DNA of 64,000 nucleotides from GW2011-AR15 sp964428335 (GCA_964428335.1 CAYRXW010000004.1:62001-126000); one strand, 5' to 3'. Numbered from the stretch's first letter, positions 9,054-18,450 are shown. Made by a program: numbers and translations. The notes: a model not told the origin generated them from the letters alone.

Positions 9054-9947
9054 ATGACAAATATTGATAGCATTCCATTAATCATCGGAGGCTCAATATC
9101 TCTGGCATTATCTGTATTTCTTCTAATAAATAAGAAAGATAAAAAAGCACTTCTTTTTGCACTCTTTTGCCTTGGCCTTTCAATCCATGGCATCTTTGGT
9201 TTTTTCACAAGCGTTACCTTAAACCCATCTATTGCATTATTCCTAAACAAGGTAAGTTTCATCGGCCTTATAATCTGCCTTCCTGTTTTTGTCCATTTCT
9301 CTTTTGAATATAGGGAACTGGGTAAGTATAAAACAATAATAAATCTCTTTTATCTAATATCTGCTATATTTATTGTAATGAGCCTTGGAAACCTTATTTT
9401 TTCAGACATAAAAAAAATTGAAGGTGGCTTTAGCGGAGTTCCTGGCAGGGCATTTCTTTTAGTAACAATATTTGTTCTTGTATCATATTCACTTATAATT
9501 TATAATTTCATAAAAAGCCTTGGCGAGACAAAAAAAAGCGAAGAATTAAACAGGATAAAATATCTTATAGTGTTACTATCCTTACTTGCATTCTTAGGCA
9601 TACTTGATATACTTAGAAAATCAGGGCTATTAGTAATAACAGACATACTTCTGACTGAATACGGAATAATTCTTTTTGTAATTGGCACTGCATACATAAT
9701 TGAGAAGTATCATCTTCTTGAGATAAAATATGTTTTTCATAAGGGGACAATGTATTCAATTATAGGTTCAAGCGTCCTTATTGTATTTGAGCTTTTGAAA
9801 TCACTAGTTGGTGAGATTCTTGAAGTATTCCTTATACATGATAATGTAACTATAGCCCAGGTATCCATTCTTTGCCTGACTTTTCTATTTGAACCAATAA
9901 GAGCAAAAACAGAAAAATTCTGTGATAAAGTATTCTTAAAAAAATAA
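9054..9947 (+). CDS. HisKA_7TM-like membrane protein without kinase domain
   Basis: Membrane protein of 297 aa with seven or eight predicted helices, beginning at residue 8. The architecture and the tail FEPIRAKTEKFCDKVFLKK recall the N-terminal 7TM sensor region of some histidine kinases, where the last helix leads into a PLR...DR-F-type linker before the kinase core. Here the protein stops right after that linker, so no HATPase or DHp domain is present. I infer a stand-alone sensor or receptor-like module, or a remnant. A TATA-like TTTATAAAA (8992-9000) lies about 55 bp upstream and AAGGTG about 25 bp upstream. Confidence 0.65.
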   Translation: MTNIDSIPLIIGGSISLALSVFLLINKKDKKALLFALFCLGLSIHGIFGFFTSVTLNPSIALFLNKVSFIGLIICLPVFVHFSFEYRELGKYKTIINLFYLISAIFIVMSLGNLIFSDIKKIEGGFSGVPGRAFLLVTIFVLVSYSLIIYNFIKSLGETKKSEELNRIKYLIVLLSLLAFLGILDILRKSGLLVITDILLTEYGIILFVIGTAYIIEKYHLLEIKYVFHKGTMYSIIGSSVLIVFELLKSLVGEILEVFLIHDNVTIAQVSILCLTFLFEPIRAKTEKFCDKVFLKK

Positions 9948-9965
9948 TCATAAAGTTTGCTAGAT

Positions 9966-10322
9966 TTATAGGTTGTAAGGTATTTTTATTCTAAATTTTC
10001 TGCCTGCTTGCATGATTTGCCTCTCCTTCTCATCTAAAGTGGTTCCAAATTCCATAACCCTATACCTTGGCTTACCCATTACAGGGGTTTTTCCATAATT
10101 TACATAAATATCCTTTTCTCTGGATTCATTCAAAAGAGAACTGATATCCAAGGTTTGAATATTTGTAAAAGTTACATCTTTTTTAAGAAGTTCACCTATT
10201 GCCTCAAAATATAAAGGGCTGTTTCCCAATTCAATAAGTGCTTTTTCCTCATCAAGCATAAATGGGTTTACCTCAACTAGGTATTCTGTTTCCAAAACAT
10301 TTACAACCAGGTATAATGACAT
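9966..10322 (-). CDS. Hypothetical protein, 118 aa
   Basis: Unrecognised small soluble protein. I place the start at the ATG at 10322 (MSLYLVVNVLETEYLV) because a TATA-like element lies at 10341-10350 on this strand, 20-28 bp upstream, the usual spacing for a leaderless archaeal mRNA; an in-frame ATG at 10364 would lie upstream of that promoter. The N-terminus forms a beta hairpin of the kind seen in small ligand-binding proteins, but I see no motif. The C-terminal segment EKERQIMQAGRKFRIKIPYNL is basic. It diverges from the membrane-protein gene at 10407. Confidence 0.55.
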   Translation of the reverse strand: MSLYLVVNVLETEYLVEVNPFMLDEEKALIELGNSPLYFEAIGELLKKDVTFTNIQTLDISSLLNESREKDIYVNYGKTPVMGKPRYRVMEFGTTLDEKERQIMQAGRKFRIKIPYNL

Positions 10323-10340
10323 AAGTTGAGGTAATGAAAT

Positions 10341-10350
10341 GTTATATTTA
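10341..10350 (-). promoter_or_regulatory. TATA box for the 118-aa gene
   Basis: The reverse strand reads TAAATATAAC here, centred about 24 bp before the ATG at 10322. It is an archaeal TATA element and decides between the two possible starts of that gene. Confidence 0.5.
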
Positions 10351-10406
10351 AAGACTAGGTACATAAAGGAAGAATATAAAAATATATCAGCAATAAAAAC
10401 ATAAAA

Positions 10407-11033
10407 ATGGAAATAGAGCCAAAAAAAGACATATCTAATCTATTATTAAACATTGCATGGCTTTCAGTCCTTCTTGGAATTTTTATGGAACTGATTCTTC
10501 TGGCTGTAGCAGCAGGATTTAATGTACAGATTAAAGCGCCTGTTGTAATTACAGATTCAGTAAGCAAAGTTTCATGGGCAACTATAGTTTGTATTGGACT
10601 TGGAATTGGAGCAGCAGCTTCTAAAATGAAGCATAAATTCATGGGGCTTGCAGGGATAATTGCAGCACCAATTGCATTCCATCTGGCAAAATTCCTTCAG
10701 GAAACTGCAGCACTGATCTTGGCTCTTACTCTTCCTGCCTTGAGTGGACCTTCACCAATACTAGTTGCTGTAATAAAAGGCATCCAGTATGGGACACTTG
10801 GGTATCTTCTTGATGGTTTAAGCATGAATAATGATTTTAACATATATAAACACATCTTCTCAGGATTCATTACAGGTATTGTATTTGGAGGGATATTGAT
10901 TTACCTTAGCGTAACAATGTCATTAAGTCCAGTTCCTATTGCAACAATAGTATCAAAAAGCCTTAATGAGATAATCTTTCCAATTGGATGTTCCCTTGTT
11001 CTTTATTATGTACAAAAGCCAAGAAAAACATAG
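10407..11033 (+). CDS. Hypothetical multi-pass membrane protein
   Basis: Integral membrane protein of 208 aa with about six hydrophobic segments (near residues 12-37, 56-74, 78-96, 98-118, 147-168, 178-204). The N-terminal 10 residues are charged and cytosolic-looking. No transporter signature, catalytic residue or family is recognised. It is divergent from the 118-aa gene, and a short AT-rich region between them (10365-10406) contains ATATAAAAATATA, likely the forward promoter. tRNA-Gly lies just downstream on the other strand. Confidence 0.65.
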   Translation: MEIEPKKDISNLLLNIAWLSVLLGIFMELILLAVAAGFNVQIKAPVVITDSVSKVSWATIVCIGLGIGAAASKMKHKFMGLAGIIAAPIAFHLAKFLQETAALILALTLPALSGPSPILVAVIKGIQYGTLGYLLDGLSMNNDFNIYKHIFSGFITGIVFGGILIYLSVTMSLSPVPIATIVSKSLNEIIFPIGCSLVLYYVQKPRKT

Positions 11034-11051
11034 CAAAAATATTAAAAATCA

Positions 11052-11122
11052 TGCGACGACAGGGAATCGAACCCTGGACCCAGCCTTGGCAAGGCCGAAT
11101 TATACCATTTAACCATCGTCGC
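11052..11122 (-). tRNA. tRNA-Gly (GCC)
   Basis: Reverse-strand tRNA without intron. Acceptor GCGACGA pairs with TCGTCGC and the discriminator is A. The anticodon stem CGGCC/GGCTG closes loop TTGCCAA, giving anticodon GCC. The T arm is CAGGG-TTCGATT-CCCTG. CCA is not encoded. Confidence 0.96.
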
Positions 11123-11180
11123 TTTAAAGAGTAAGAGAAAAAACTATTCTTTAAAAAGTTTACTTAAGAAAATTAAGAAA

Positions 11181-11552
11181 TTAAGAAAGTTTAAGCTTTA
11201 ATGCTTTTATAAAAGCCATCATTATCTTCTTTGACTCTTCCTCAAATTCAAGCCTGTAGCCACCTAAAGATACTGCTATCTTCCCATTCTTTGAAAGGTA
11301 TTTCCTAAGACCAAGATATTCTTTATTTTTGTATTTAAGGGTTGAATGGAGGACTATCTTCTTTTCCTTGCCTACTAGTAGGTCATGGAAATCCCCGATA
11401 TCAACAACATCTTTCAGGCAAATCTCAAAATGTATCTTGTCATTACTAAAAACAATATTATTTGCAAGTCCCCTGTTTATAAGAGTATAATCGCAGGGTA
11501 AAGATTCCTCTAGCCCTGTAGATATAAGCTTCAAGTTTAATTTATCCACCAT
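11181..11552 (-). CDS. Hypothetical protein, 123 aa
   Basis: Small soluble protein of unknown family. It alternates short strands (KLISTG, KIHFEICLKDVV, KIVLHSTLKY, KIAVSLGGYRLEF) and ends in an amphipathic helix (SKKIMMAFIKALKLK), an all-beta fold with a terminal helix. The ATG at 11552 is preceded on the reverse strand by AT-rich sequence (near 11579-11589) about 30 bp away that could be its TATA box. It diverges from the hydrolase gene at 11644. No function can be proposed. Confidence 0.6.
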   Translation of the reverse strand: MVDKLNLKLISTGLEESLPCDYTLINRGLANNIVFSNDKIHFEICLKDVVDIGDFHDLLVGKEKKIVLHSTLKYKNKEYLGLRKYLSKNGKIAVSLGGYRLEFEEESKKIMMAFIKALKLKLS

Positions 11553-11643
11553 CTTTTAGTAACCAAAAGAGATGTAAGTAATATTTAAATATGCTGCTTT
11601 TTTTATAAAAACATCAATATTGGATGAAACAAACGAGGATAAG

Positions 11644-12186
11644 ATGAAAGCAATAATATTCCATGGCTGGGGGAGCTCTTCAAAAGACAACTGGTTCCCA
11701 TATCTTGCTTATGAGCTCAAGAAAAAGAAAATAAAAGTATTAGTTCCTGATATGCCTGATTCAAAAGAGCCAAAGCTTGGTGAATGGATGAAGTGCGCTG
11801 AAAGTCTTAAAATAGAGGAAGATGATATCCTTGTCGGCCATTCGCTCGGCAGCGTACTTATACTAAGGCTTCTTGAAAAATATAAAGTCAAGGCTGCCTA
11901 TCTTGTATCTTCTTTCCATGTTGACTTAGGTATAAAGCAGATAGAAGGGTTCACAAAAGAGAAATTTGATTTCAAAAAGATAAAAAACAGCAGGATAACA
12001 ATGCTTTCTTCAGATAATGACCCATATATCAGGCTAGACATTGCTGAGGACCTGTCAAAAAAACTTGGATGCAGATTGATAGTTTTCCATGGCAAAGATC
12101 ATTTGAGCGCTGGAACTGTAAGCCATGAGGATACAGATAAATTTAAATTCCCTGAGCTATTAGCTCTAATCGATGAAGATATATAA
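11644..12186 (+). CDS. RBBP9/YdeN-like alpha/beta serine hydrolase
   Basis: Small alpha/beta hydrolase of the RBBP9/YdeN type, about 180 aa. The oxyanion/N-terminal motif IIFHGWGSSS is at residues 3-12. The nucleophile elbow GHSLG is near residues 64-68, the acidic residue is probably in SDNDPY near 124, and the catalytic His is in FHGKDHLSAG near 152. The family hydrolyses small esters; natural substrates are usually unknown. I start at the ATG at 11644, which has a GAGG Shine-Dalgarno-like sequence about 6 bp upstream; a TTG at 11620 would add eight residues. The next gene overlaps its 3' end by 14 bp, suggesting coupled expression with a membrane protein. Confidence 0.85.
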   Translation: MKAIIFHGWGSSSKDNWFPYLAYELKKKKIKVLVPDMPDSKEPKLGEWMKCAESLKIEEDDILVGHSLGSVLILRLLEKYKVKAAYLVSSFHVDLGIKQIEGFTKEKFDFKKIKNSRITMLSSDNDPYIRLDIAEDLSKKLGCRLIVFHGKDHLSAGTVSHEDTDKFKFPELLALIDEDI

Positions 12187-12748
12187 GGCTGTTAAGGCGC
12201 AATATTCTAATTTCAAGGCAATAAGGCTCAACACCCCGCTTATGTCAAGGATACTGTTTGTATCTGCAATACTTCTTATTGCATCATTTTTCATAAACGT
12301 CAAGATGCTTGTATTCCTGATAACAGCAACTGCATTCAATACATGGCTTGCAGGATTTCAGATTAAACGTGGTTTGCCGACTGATTTTGAGCTTTCAACT
12401 TTTGCAACTGTCCTTACAACTGTAGTGTTTGGGATAAAATGGGGGATATTCATTGCAATATTTTCAAAGCTGTTCTCATGCATAGCGACAGGAAGCGTTG
12501 TAGTGGACCATTTCTTCATGATTGCAACATACATAAATGCAGCTGTGTTTGCCTCAATTCTAAGCGGCATGCCTATATTCATACTTGGCCTTATGATTGT
12601 TGCAATGAACTGCGTACTTATGTTTTTGATTTCAAAAAATATGGGCATTGACATAACTGCTAACCTTGCATATACAGTGACTAATTTCATATTCAATTTC
12701 ATCGTATTTTCAATTTTCAGCCAGGCAGTTCTTGGATTATTGAGATAA
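12173..12748 (+). CDS. Small membrane protein, MreD-like architecture (paralogue 1)
   Basis: Membrane protein of 191 aa with five or six helices, unknown function. It resembles two other small membrane proteins in this window (34420-34944 and 56640-57188) in length, helix layout and C-terminus: here NFIFNFIVFSIFSQAVLGLL, compared with NLVFNLIIFSTFGNLIYGAL in the 57-kb copy. The arrangement of five to six helices with short loops recalls MreD or ECF-transporter S components, but I see no diagnostic motif. It overlaps the upstream hydrolase gene by 14 bp. All three copies sit directly beside a soluble-protein gene on the same strand, so they may act as membrane partners. Confidence 0.65.
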   Translation: MKIYKAVKAQYSNFKAIRLNTPLMSRILFVSAILLIASFFINVKMLVFLITATAFNTWLAGFQIKRGLPTDFELSTFATVLTTVVFGIKWGIFIAIFSKLFSCIATGSVVVDHFFMIATYINAAVFASILSGMPIFILGLMIVAMNCVLMFLISKNMGIDITANLAYTVTNFIFNFIVFSIFSQAVLGLLR

Positions 12749-12812
12749 TCTTTAGCTCTTTCTTTCCAGTCGAAAAGATATTATTTTATAGAATAGATAC
12801 ATTCAGATTGAT

Positions 12813-13235
12813 ATGACAACTGTACTTCTTGTGGATAATATCCCTTTTTTAGATCAGGGAAAGCCTGTTCTAAAATTGTATAAGGACATCCTAAGGAGGG
12901 AAGGATTTGTTATTGCAGAAAGATTTTTTGGCAATTATGAACCAGATAATCCTAACCTAACAGATATTGTGAATGCTTCAAATCCAGATGCAATAATTTT
13001 GGCATGCTCTGGATTTGCAAATAATCTGGCTATAATTATGTATAGACATTTAACTGGTATTTATGAAAGAGGAATACTTATTGCTGAATCAAAGCCATTT
13101 TACCAAAGTTCAGCATTCCCAGTAGCCATTGTTAGAAAGAATGATAAATATGTAGATATATCAAAAAATTTCGTACCTCTGTATGATTTGTATCTCGAAC
13201 TTCCAAAATATATAAATGCTATCCTAAAAAAATAA
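12813..13235 (+). CDS. Hypothetical protein, receiver-like fold
   Basis: Soluble protein of 140 aa. The layout resembles a CheY-like or flavodoxin-like alpha/beta domain: strand TTVLLVDNIPFL, helix KPVLKLYKDILRREGF, strand VIAERFFG, then NPDAIILACSG and further strands. The normal receiver phosphoacceptor Asp after the third strand is not evident (LACSG instead of D-x-x-MP), so it would be a degenerate receiver at most. A TATA-like TTATTTTATAG (12781-12791) is centred about 27 bp before the ATG, implying a leaderless message. It precedes carA on the same strand by 72 bp but has its own promoter. Confidence 0.6.
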   Translation: MTTVLLVDNIPFLDQGKPVLKLYKDILRREGFVIAERFFGNYEPDNPNLTDIVNASNPDAIILACSGFANNLAIIMYRHLTGIYERGILIAESKPFYQSSAFPVAIVRKNDKYVDISKNFVPLYDLYLELPKYINAILKK

Positions 13236-13271
13236 ACCATAAGAAAAAATGACAGGTTCATTAACCCATAC

Positions 13272-13280
13272 TTTTATAAA
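13272..13280 (+). promoter_or_regulatory. TATA box of the carA-carB-pyrB operon
   Basis: TTTTATAAA, ending 27 bp before the carA ATG, the spacing expected for a leaderless archaeal transcript. No operator or leader peptide is evident between it and carA. Confidence 0.55.
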
Positions 13281-13307
13281 ACCCCTTCAATTATATTTCC
13301 TTTTTAG

Positions 13308-14372
13308 ATGAGTTCAAAATTAATTCTTGATGATGGGTCAGAGTTTATAGGAAAACCTTTTGGCGCAAATGCTACTGCAAAAGGCGAAGTTGTCTTTAAC
13401 ACTGGCATGATGGGCTATCCTGAGACATTCACTGACCCAAGCTATGCCGGCCAGATACTTGTCCTTACTTTCCCACTGATAGGAAATTACGGCGTCCCAA
13501 AAGATGCAATAACTAAGGGCATATCTGAAAATTTTGAATCAGAAAAAATCCATATAAGAGGACTTATAATAAGCGACTATTGCGAGAATCCAAGCCATCA
13601 TGCAATGGTAAAGAGCCTTGACTTTTGGCTTAAGGAAAACAATATCCCTGGAATCTATGATATAGACACAAGAGCGCTGACAAAGAAAATCAGGTCATTT
13701 GGGGTGATGAAAGGGATAATGAACCCAAAAGACAGAAGGTTTGAGGATTATGAGAAAAGGAATTTTGTCTCAGAAGTAAGCATAAAAAAAACAATCACCT
13801 ATGAAAACAAGGGACCAAAGATAATCGCTATAGACTGCGGGATGAAGCACAGCATAATAAAAAACCTCCTGTCCAGGGGATTTGAGGTCATAAGGGTGCC
13901 TTGGGATTATGATTTCAGGAATTCAGAGCTGGAATATGAGGGAGTATTCATCTCAAATGGTCCTGGAGACCCAAAGCTTTGCGTTTCTACAATAAAAAAC
14001 CTGAAATGGCTGATGGACAGAAAAATCCCTATATTTGGTATCTGTCTTGGAAACCAGCTTTTAGGTTTAGCTTCTGGCTGCGATACATATAAGCTGAAAT
14101 TCGGCCACCGTTCACAGAACCAGCCATGCATCGATCTAAGGACAAAAAGATGCTACATAACAAGCCAGAACCATGGCTATGCAATCAATGAAAAGACACT
14201 TAAGAAAGACTGGCAGGTCTGGTTTAGGAACGCAAACGATGGAACTATAGAAGGGATAAGACATAAGAAGCTTCCGTTCATGTCTGTACAGTTCCATCCT
14301 GAATCAATGCCAGGCCCATTTGATACGAATTACCTGTTTGACGAATTTAGGAAAATGGTGGAAAAACTATGA
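13308..14372 (+). CDS. carA: Carbamoyl-phosphate synthase small subunit
   Basis: Glutaminase subunit that feeds ammonia to CarB for carbamoyl phosphate, the first step of pyrimidine synthesis. Length (354 aa) is normal. The N-terminal domain begins KLILDDGSEFIGKPFG. The class I glutamine amidotransferase domain carries GPGD near residue 221, the nucleophile in GICLGNQ (Cys near 246) and the His/Glu pair in VQFHPESMPGP. It opens an operon: its stop overlaps the carB start as ATGA, and carB overlaps pyrB in the same way. Arginine-biosynthesis genes are absent from the window, so the product is probably used for UMP here. Confidence 0.97.
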   Translation: MSSKLILDDGSEFIGKPFGANATAKGEVVFNTGMMGYPETFTDPSYAGQILVLTFPLIGNYGVPKDAITKGISENFESEKIHIRGLIISDYCENPSHHAMVKSLDFWLKENNIPGIYDIDTRALTKKIRSFGVMKGIMNPKDRRFEDYEKRNFVSEVSIKKTITYENKGPKIIAIDCGMKHSIIKNLLSRGFEVIRVPWDYDFRNSELEYEGVFISNGPGDPKLCVSTIKNLKWLMDRKIPIFGICLGNQLLGLASGCDTYKLKFGHRSQNQPCIDLRTKRCYITSQNHGYAINEKTLKKDWQVWFRNANDGTIEGIRHKKLPFMSVQFHPESMPGPFDTNYLFDEFRKMVEKL

Positions 14373-17300
14373 AAAAAGAAACACCAAGAAACCAAAAGAA
14401 AATAAAAAAAGTCCTCATCCTTGGAAGCGGAGCGCTTAAGATTGGCGAGGCTGGTGAATTCGATTATTCAGGAAGCCAGGCAATAAAAGCATTAAAAGAA
14501 GAGAAAATAAAGACAATACTTGTAAACCCGAACATTGCAACAATCCAGACATCTGAAAATTTTGCTGACAAAGTATATTTCCTTCCTGTAAGCCCTAATT
14601 TTGTTGAAAAGATTATTGAAAAGGAAAAGCCTGATGGAATACTTCTAAGTTTTGGAGGACAAACTGCATTAAACTGCGGAGTCAGCCTGTATAAGAAAGG
14701 CATATTAAAAAAGCACAAAGTTGAGGTTTTAGGTACACCGGTTCAATCAATAATTGATACTGAAGACAGAGAACTTTTTATAAAAAAGCTTGAGGAATTA
14801 AAATTACTAACGCCAAAAAGCATAGCATGCAGAAACCTTAACGAAGCAAAAGAAGCTGAAAACAAAATCGGCTACCCTATGATAATAAGACCCTCATATA
14901 CATTAGGTGGCCAGGGCTCAGGGATAGCGCAAAACAAGAAGGAGTTTGATGATATAATAAGGATGGCTTTTTCCTATTCCCCACTAGTTCTTGTTGAGGA
15001 ATACCTTGGCGGATGGAAAGAGGTTGAATATGAGATTGTCCGTGATTCAAAAGATAACTGCATTGCTGTATGCAACATGGAGAACTTTGACCCTCTGGGA
15101 ATACATACTGGGGAGAGCATTGTTGTAGCACCCTCTCAGACATTGACAAATAAGGAATATCACATGCTTAGGGAGATTTCTATTAAAGCCATAAGGCACA
15201 TAGGGATTGTCGGGGAATGCAACATCCAGTTTGCCCTTGACCCTAATTCAATGGACTACAGGATAATTGAAGTGAATGCAAGACTATCCAGGTCTTCAGC
15301 GCTTGCATCAAAAGCAACAGGCTACCCTCTTGCCTATATTGCAGCAAAACTTGCCCTTGGTTATTCCTTAATTGAATTAAACAACAGTGTGACAAAGGAG
15401 ACAAAAGCCTGTTTTGAGCCTGCTCTTGATTATGTTGTGGTGAAGATACCAAGGTGGGATTTGCAGAAGTTCAGCATGGCCTCAAGATATATTGCATCCT
15501 CAATGAAAAGTGTGGGGGAAGTCATGGCAATAGGAAGGAAGTTTGAAGAAGCGCTGCAAAAAGCAATAAGGATGACTGGAAACCTATCATCCGTTACAAT
15601 TGATGAGTCAAAGCTTGAAGATTATATCAGGAGGGGAACTGACCAGAGGATAATGTATATATTCCATGCGCTCAGGAAAAAAATTAGTGTTGACAAGATC
15701 CATGAATGGTCCAGGATAGACCGTTGGTTCCTGTATAAGATGCAGAACATTGTGGATATAGAAGAAGAGGTTTCAAAGAGCAATCTAGCAAAAGATATCC
15801 TACTCAAAGCAAAAAAATATGGCTTTAGCGACAGGCAGATTTCTGATATAAAAGAGATGAAAGAAGAAGATATCCGAAACCTGAGGAATAAATTCAATAT
15901 CCATCCGTTTGCAAAGCAGATTGACACCCTTGCTGCAGAATATCCTGCAAAGACAAATTACCTTTACCTAACTTATAATGGGACAGAAGATGATGTTGAT
16001 TTCAAGGACAGGCCGGTAATAACGCTTGGCTCAGGAAGCTATAGCATAGGCTCATCAGTAGAATTTGACTGGTGCTCAGTAAACTGCGTCATGACCTTAA
16101 AAGAGCTTGGATACAAGACAACTGTAGTAAATTTCAACCCTGAAACTGTAAGCACTGATTATGACATGTGCGATAGACTTTATTTTGAAGAACTGAGCTT
16201 TGAGGTTGTATATGAGATCTATCAGAAAGAAAACCCTAAAGGCATAATACTTTCAATGGGTGGCCAGCTTCCGAATAATTTGGCATTGAAATGCCAGAAG
16301 GAAAATATCCGGGTTCTTGGAACTTCCCCTTCAATGATTGACATAGCTGAAAACAGGCATAAGTTCTCAAAGCTTTGCGATGATTTAGAGATAATGCAGC
16401 CTGAATGGAGGGAATTAAAAAACCTAAATGAAGCAAAAGAGTTCTCAAGAAAAGTAGGCTATCCTGTGATAATAAGGCCTTCTTATGTATTGAGCGGAGC
16501 TTCAATGAATATCGCCTATAATGAAGATGAGCTTGAAGATTTCCTGAAAAAAGCAGCGCATGTCTCAAAAGAGCATCCTGTAGTCATTTCAAAATTCATA
16601 ACCAATGCTAGGGAGATAGAGATAGATGCTGTAAGCGACAATGGGAAGCTGATTGAACATGCGATATCTGAGCATATTGAGCATGCCGGTGTCCATTCTG
16701 GGGATGCGACTATAGTATTCCCAGCGCAGAAGACTTATTATGATACAATAAAAAAAATAATTGTTGCGACAAAAAAAATCTCTGAAGCGCTGAAGATAAC
16801 AGGCCCATTCAACATCCAGTTTTTGGCAAAGGACCAGGAGATAAAAGTCATAGAATGCAACTTAAGGGCTTCAAGAAGCTTTCCTTTCATCTCAAAAGTT
16901 GCAAAGCTAAACCTGATAAAAAAAGCTACAAAAGCAATCTGCAGTATCAAACAGAAAGAGAATGAATTAAGTCAGTGGAACATAAATTATGTCGGTGTAA
17001 AATCCCCCCAGTTCTCATTCTCAAAAATAAGCGGCGCAGACCCGATATTAAAGATTGAGATGGCATCCACTGGGGAAGTCGCATGCTTTGGCGAGACAAT
17101 GAAAGAAGCTTTCCTAAAATCCCTTGTTGCAACAGGGATAAGAATGCCTAAAAAGAATGTCCTTGTAAGTGTCAGCGGGGACGAGGCAAGGTATAAGATG
17201 CTGGAATCAATAAGAAAGTTGAAAGAAGAAGGGTTTAATCTTTATGCAACTGAAAACACAAGCGATTTTCTGCATGAGCATGGAATTGAGAATACAAAGT

Positions 17301-17551
17301 TATACAAGATACACAGCGAAAAAAAACCAAATGTCATTGATTACCTAAATGGGGAGATTGATTTTGTCATAAATATACCAAAAGAGTTTTCAAACATTGA
17401 GATGACAGATGGCTATAAGATAAGAAGGAGCACAGCTGACTTAGGTATTCCTTTGATGACAAACATCCAGATAACAAAGCTTTTCATTGAAACGCTTCTG
17501 GAATACAGGAAAAAAGGGCTTGGCGTAAAGAGCTGGGATGAATACAGATGA
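14369..17551 (+). CDS. carB: Carbamoyl-phosphate synthase large subunit
   Basis: Full-length synthetase subunit (1060 aa) making carbamoyl phosphate from bicarbonate, ammonia and two ATP. Two homologous ATP-grasp halves are visible: the N-half with GSGALKIGEAGEFDYSGSQA and GGQTALNCG near residue 97, and the C-half with LGSGSYSIGSSVEFDWC and GGQLPNNLA near 631. The C-terminal allosteric MGS-like domain starts near residue 928 (NVLVSVSGDEARYKML). It is one unsplit gene, unlike the divided carB of some archaea. ATGA overlaps at both ends indicate translational coupling with carA and pyrB. Confidence 0.97.
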   Translation: MKKETPRNQKKIKKVLILGSGALKIGEAGEFDYSGSQAIKALKEEKIKTILVNPNIATIQTSENFADKVYFLPVSPNFVEKIIEKEKPDGILLSFGGQTALNCGVSLYKKGILKKHKVEVLGTPVQSIIDTEDRELFIKKLEELKLLTPKSIACRNLNEAKEAENKIGYPMIIRPSYTLGGQGSGIAQNKKEFDDIIRMAFSYSPLVLVEEYLGGWKEVEYEIVRDSKDNCIAVCNMENFDPLGIHTGESIVVAPSQTLTNKEYHMLREISIKAIRHIGIVGECNIQFALDPNSMDYRIIEVNARLSRSSALASKATGYPLAYIAAKLALGYSLIELNNSVTKETKACFEPALDYVVVKIPRWDLQKFSMASRYIASSMKSVGEVMAIGRKFEEALQKAIRMTGNLSSVTIDESKLEDYIRRGTDQRIMYIFHALRKKISVDKIHEWSRIDRWFLYKMQNIVDIEEEVSKSNLAKDILLKAKKYGFSDRQISDIKEMKEEDIRNLRNKFNIHPFAKQIDTLAAEYPAKTNYLYLTYNGTEDDVDFKDRPVITLGSGSYSIGSSVEFDWCSVNCVMTLKELGYKTTVVNFNPETVSTDYDMCDRLYFEELSFEVVYEIYQKENPKGIILSMGGQLPNNLALKCQKENIRVLGTSPSMIDIAENRHKFSKLCDDLEIMQPEWRELKNLNEAKEFSRKVGYPVIIRPSYVLSGASMNIAYNEDELEDFLKKAAHVSKEHPVVISKFITNAREIEIDAVSDNGKLIEHAISEHIEHAGVHSGDATIVFPAQKTYYDTIKKIIVATKKISEALKITGPFNIQFLAKDQEIKVIECNLRASRSFPFISKVAKLNLIKKATKAICSIKQKENELSQWNINYVGVKSPQFSFSKISGADPILKIEMASTGEVACFGETMKEAFLKSLVATGIRMPKKNVLVSVSGDEARYKMLESIRKLKEEGFNLYATENTSDFLHEHGIENTKLYKIHSEKKPNVIDYLNGEIDFVINIPKEFSNIEMTDGYKIRRSTADLGIPLMTNIQITKLFIETLLEYRKKGLGVKSWDEYR

Positions 17552-18450
17552 ACAGCCTGATTTCGATTGATGACCTTAGTAAAGAAAATATAATCTCAAT
17601 TCTGGATAATGCTGAAAAGATTGAAAAAACAAAAATTGATTTTTCTGGGAAAATCATGGCATCATTATTCTTTGAGCCTTCCACAAGGACAAGATTAAGT
17701 TTTGAATCAGCTTTCCTAAGGCTGGGAGGAAAAGTCCTGGGATTTTCTGATTCAAAGACAACCTCAGGCGCCAAAGGCGAATCGCTCAAAGACACAATAA
17801 TGGTTACCCAAAACTATGCAGATATAATTGTCATGAGGCACTTCATGAACGGAGCTGCCATGGATGCTGCTGAAGCATCAAAAATACCAGTGATAAATGC
17901 TGGGGATGGCTCAAATGAGCATCCAACCCAGGCTCTGATTGACTTATACACAATAAAAAAAACACAGGGAAGCATCACAAATAAGAAGATAGCATTAATA
18001 GGAGACCTACTTTATGGAAGGACTGTGCATTCTCTTGCTCCTGCGCTTTCGCTGTTTGGCTGCGAAATTTTTCTTGTAAGCCCAAAATCTCTGAGGATGC
18101 CGAACAGCGTAAAAAAAACACTGGAAGACAGGAAAGTAAAATATACTGAGACCGAAAAACTTGATGAAATCATGCCTTATGCTGACATAGTTTATATGAC
18201 AAGAATACAAAAAGAGAGGTTTGAAAGCCTAGGTGATTTTGAGAAAGTGAAAGGGATTTATTCGTTGAAAAAAGAATTGCTGAAAAAAGCAAAAAACAAC
18301 ATGAAGATACTTCATCCATTGCCTAGGATTGAAGAGATACCAATAGAAATAGATAATACAAAATTTGCAGGATATTTTGAACAGGCATCTTATGCTGTAA
18401 GAGTCAGGCAGGCTGTTTTGGCATATTGCCTTGGCATGCAAAAATCCTAG
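17548..18450 (+). CDS. pyrB: Aspartate carbamoyltransferase catalytic subunit
   Basis: Condenses carbamoyl phosphate with aspartate. The carbamoyl-phosphate loop EPSTRTRLSFE is near residues 43-53, the 80s-loop residues are in SKTTSGAKGESLKDT, and HPTQALIDL is near 127. LHPLPRIEEI (the HPLPR motif) is near the end. Length is 300 aa, typical of the catalytic chain. No pyrI regulatory subunit follows, although many archaea place it right after pyrB, so the enzyme may be an unregulated trimer or pyrI lies elsewhere. Its stop overlaps the 3' end of the convergent pyrF by four bases. Confidence 0.97.
   Translation: MNSLISIDDLSKENIISILDNAEKIEKTKIDFSGKIMASLFFEPSTRTRLSFESAFLRLGGKVLGFSDSKTTSGAKGESLKDTIMVTQNYADIIVMRHFMNGAAMDAAEASKIPVINAGDGSNEHPTQALIDLYTIKKTQGSITNKKIALIGDLLYGRTVHSLAPALSLFGCEIFLVSPKSLRMPNSVKKTLEDRKVKYTETEKLDEIMPYADIVYMTRIQKERFESLGDFEKVKGIYSLKKELLKKAKNNMKILHPLPRIEEIPIEIDNTKFAGYFEQASYAVRVRQAVLAYCLGMQKS

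Noticed and set aside
13300..13310. Leader peptide or attenuator for the carA-pyrB operon
   Set aside because: The TATA box is 27 bp from the carA ATG, leaving no room for a leader.
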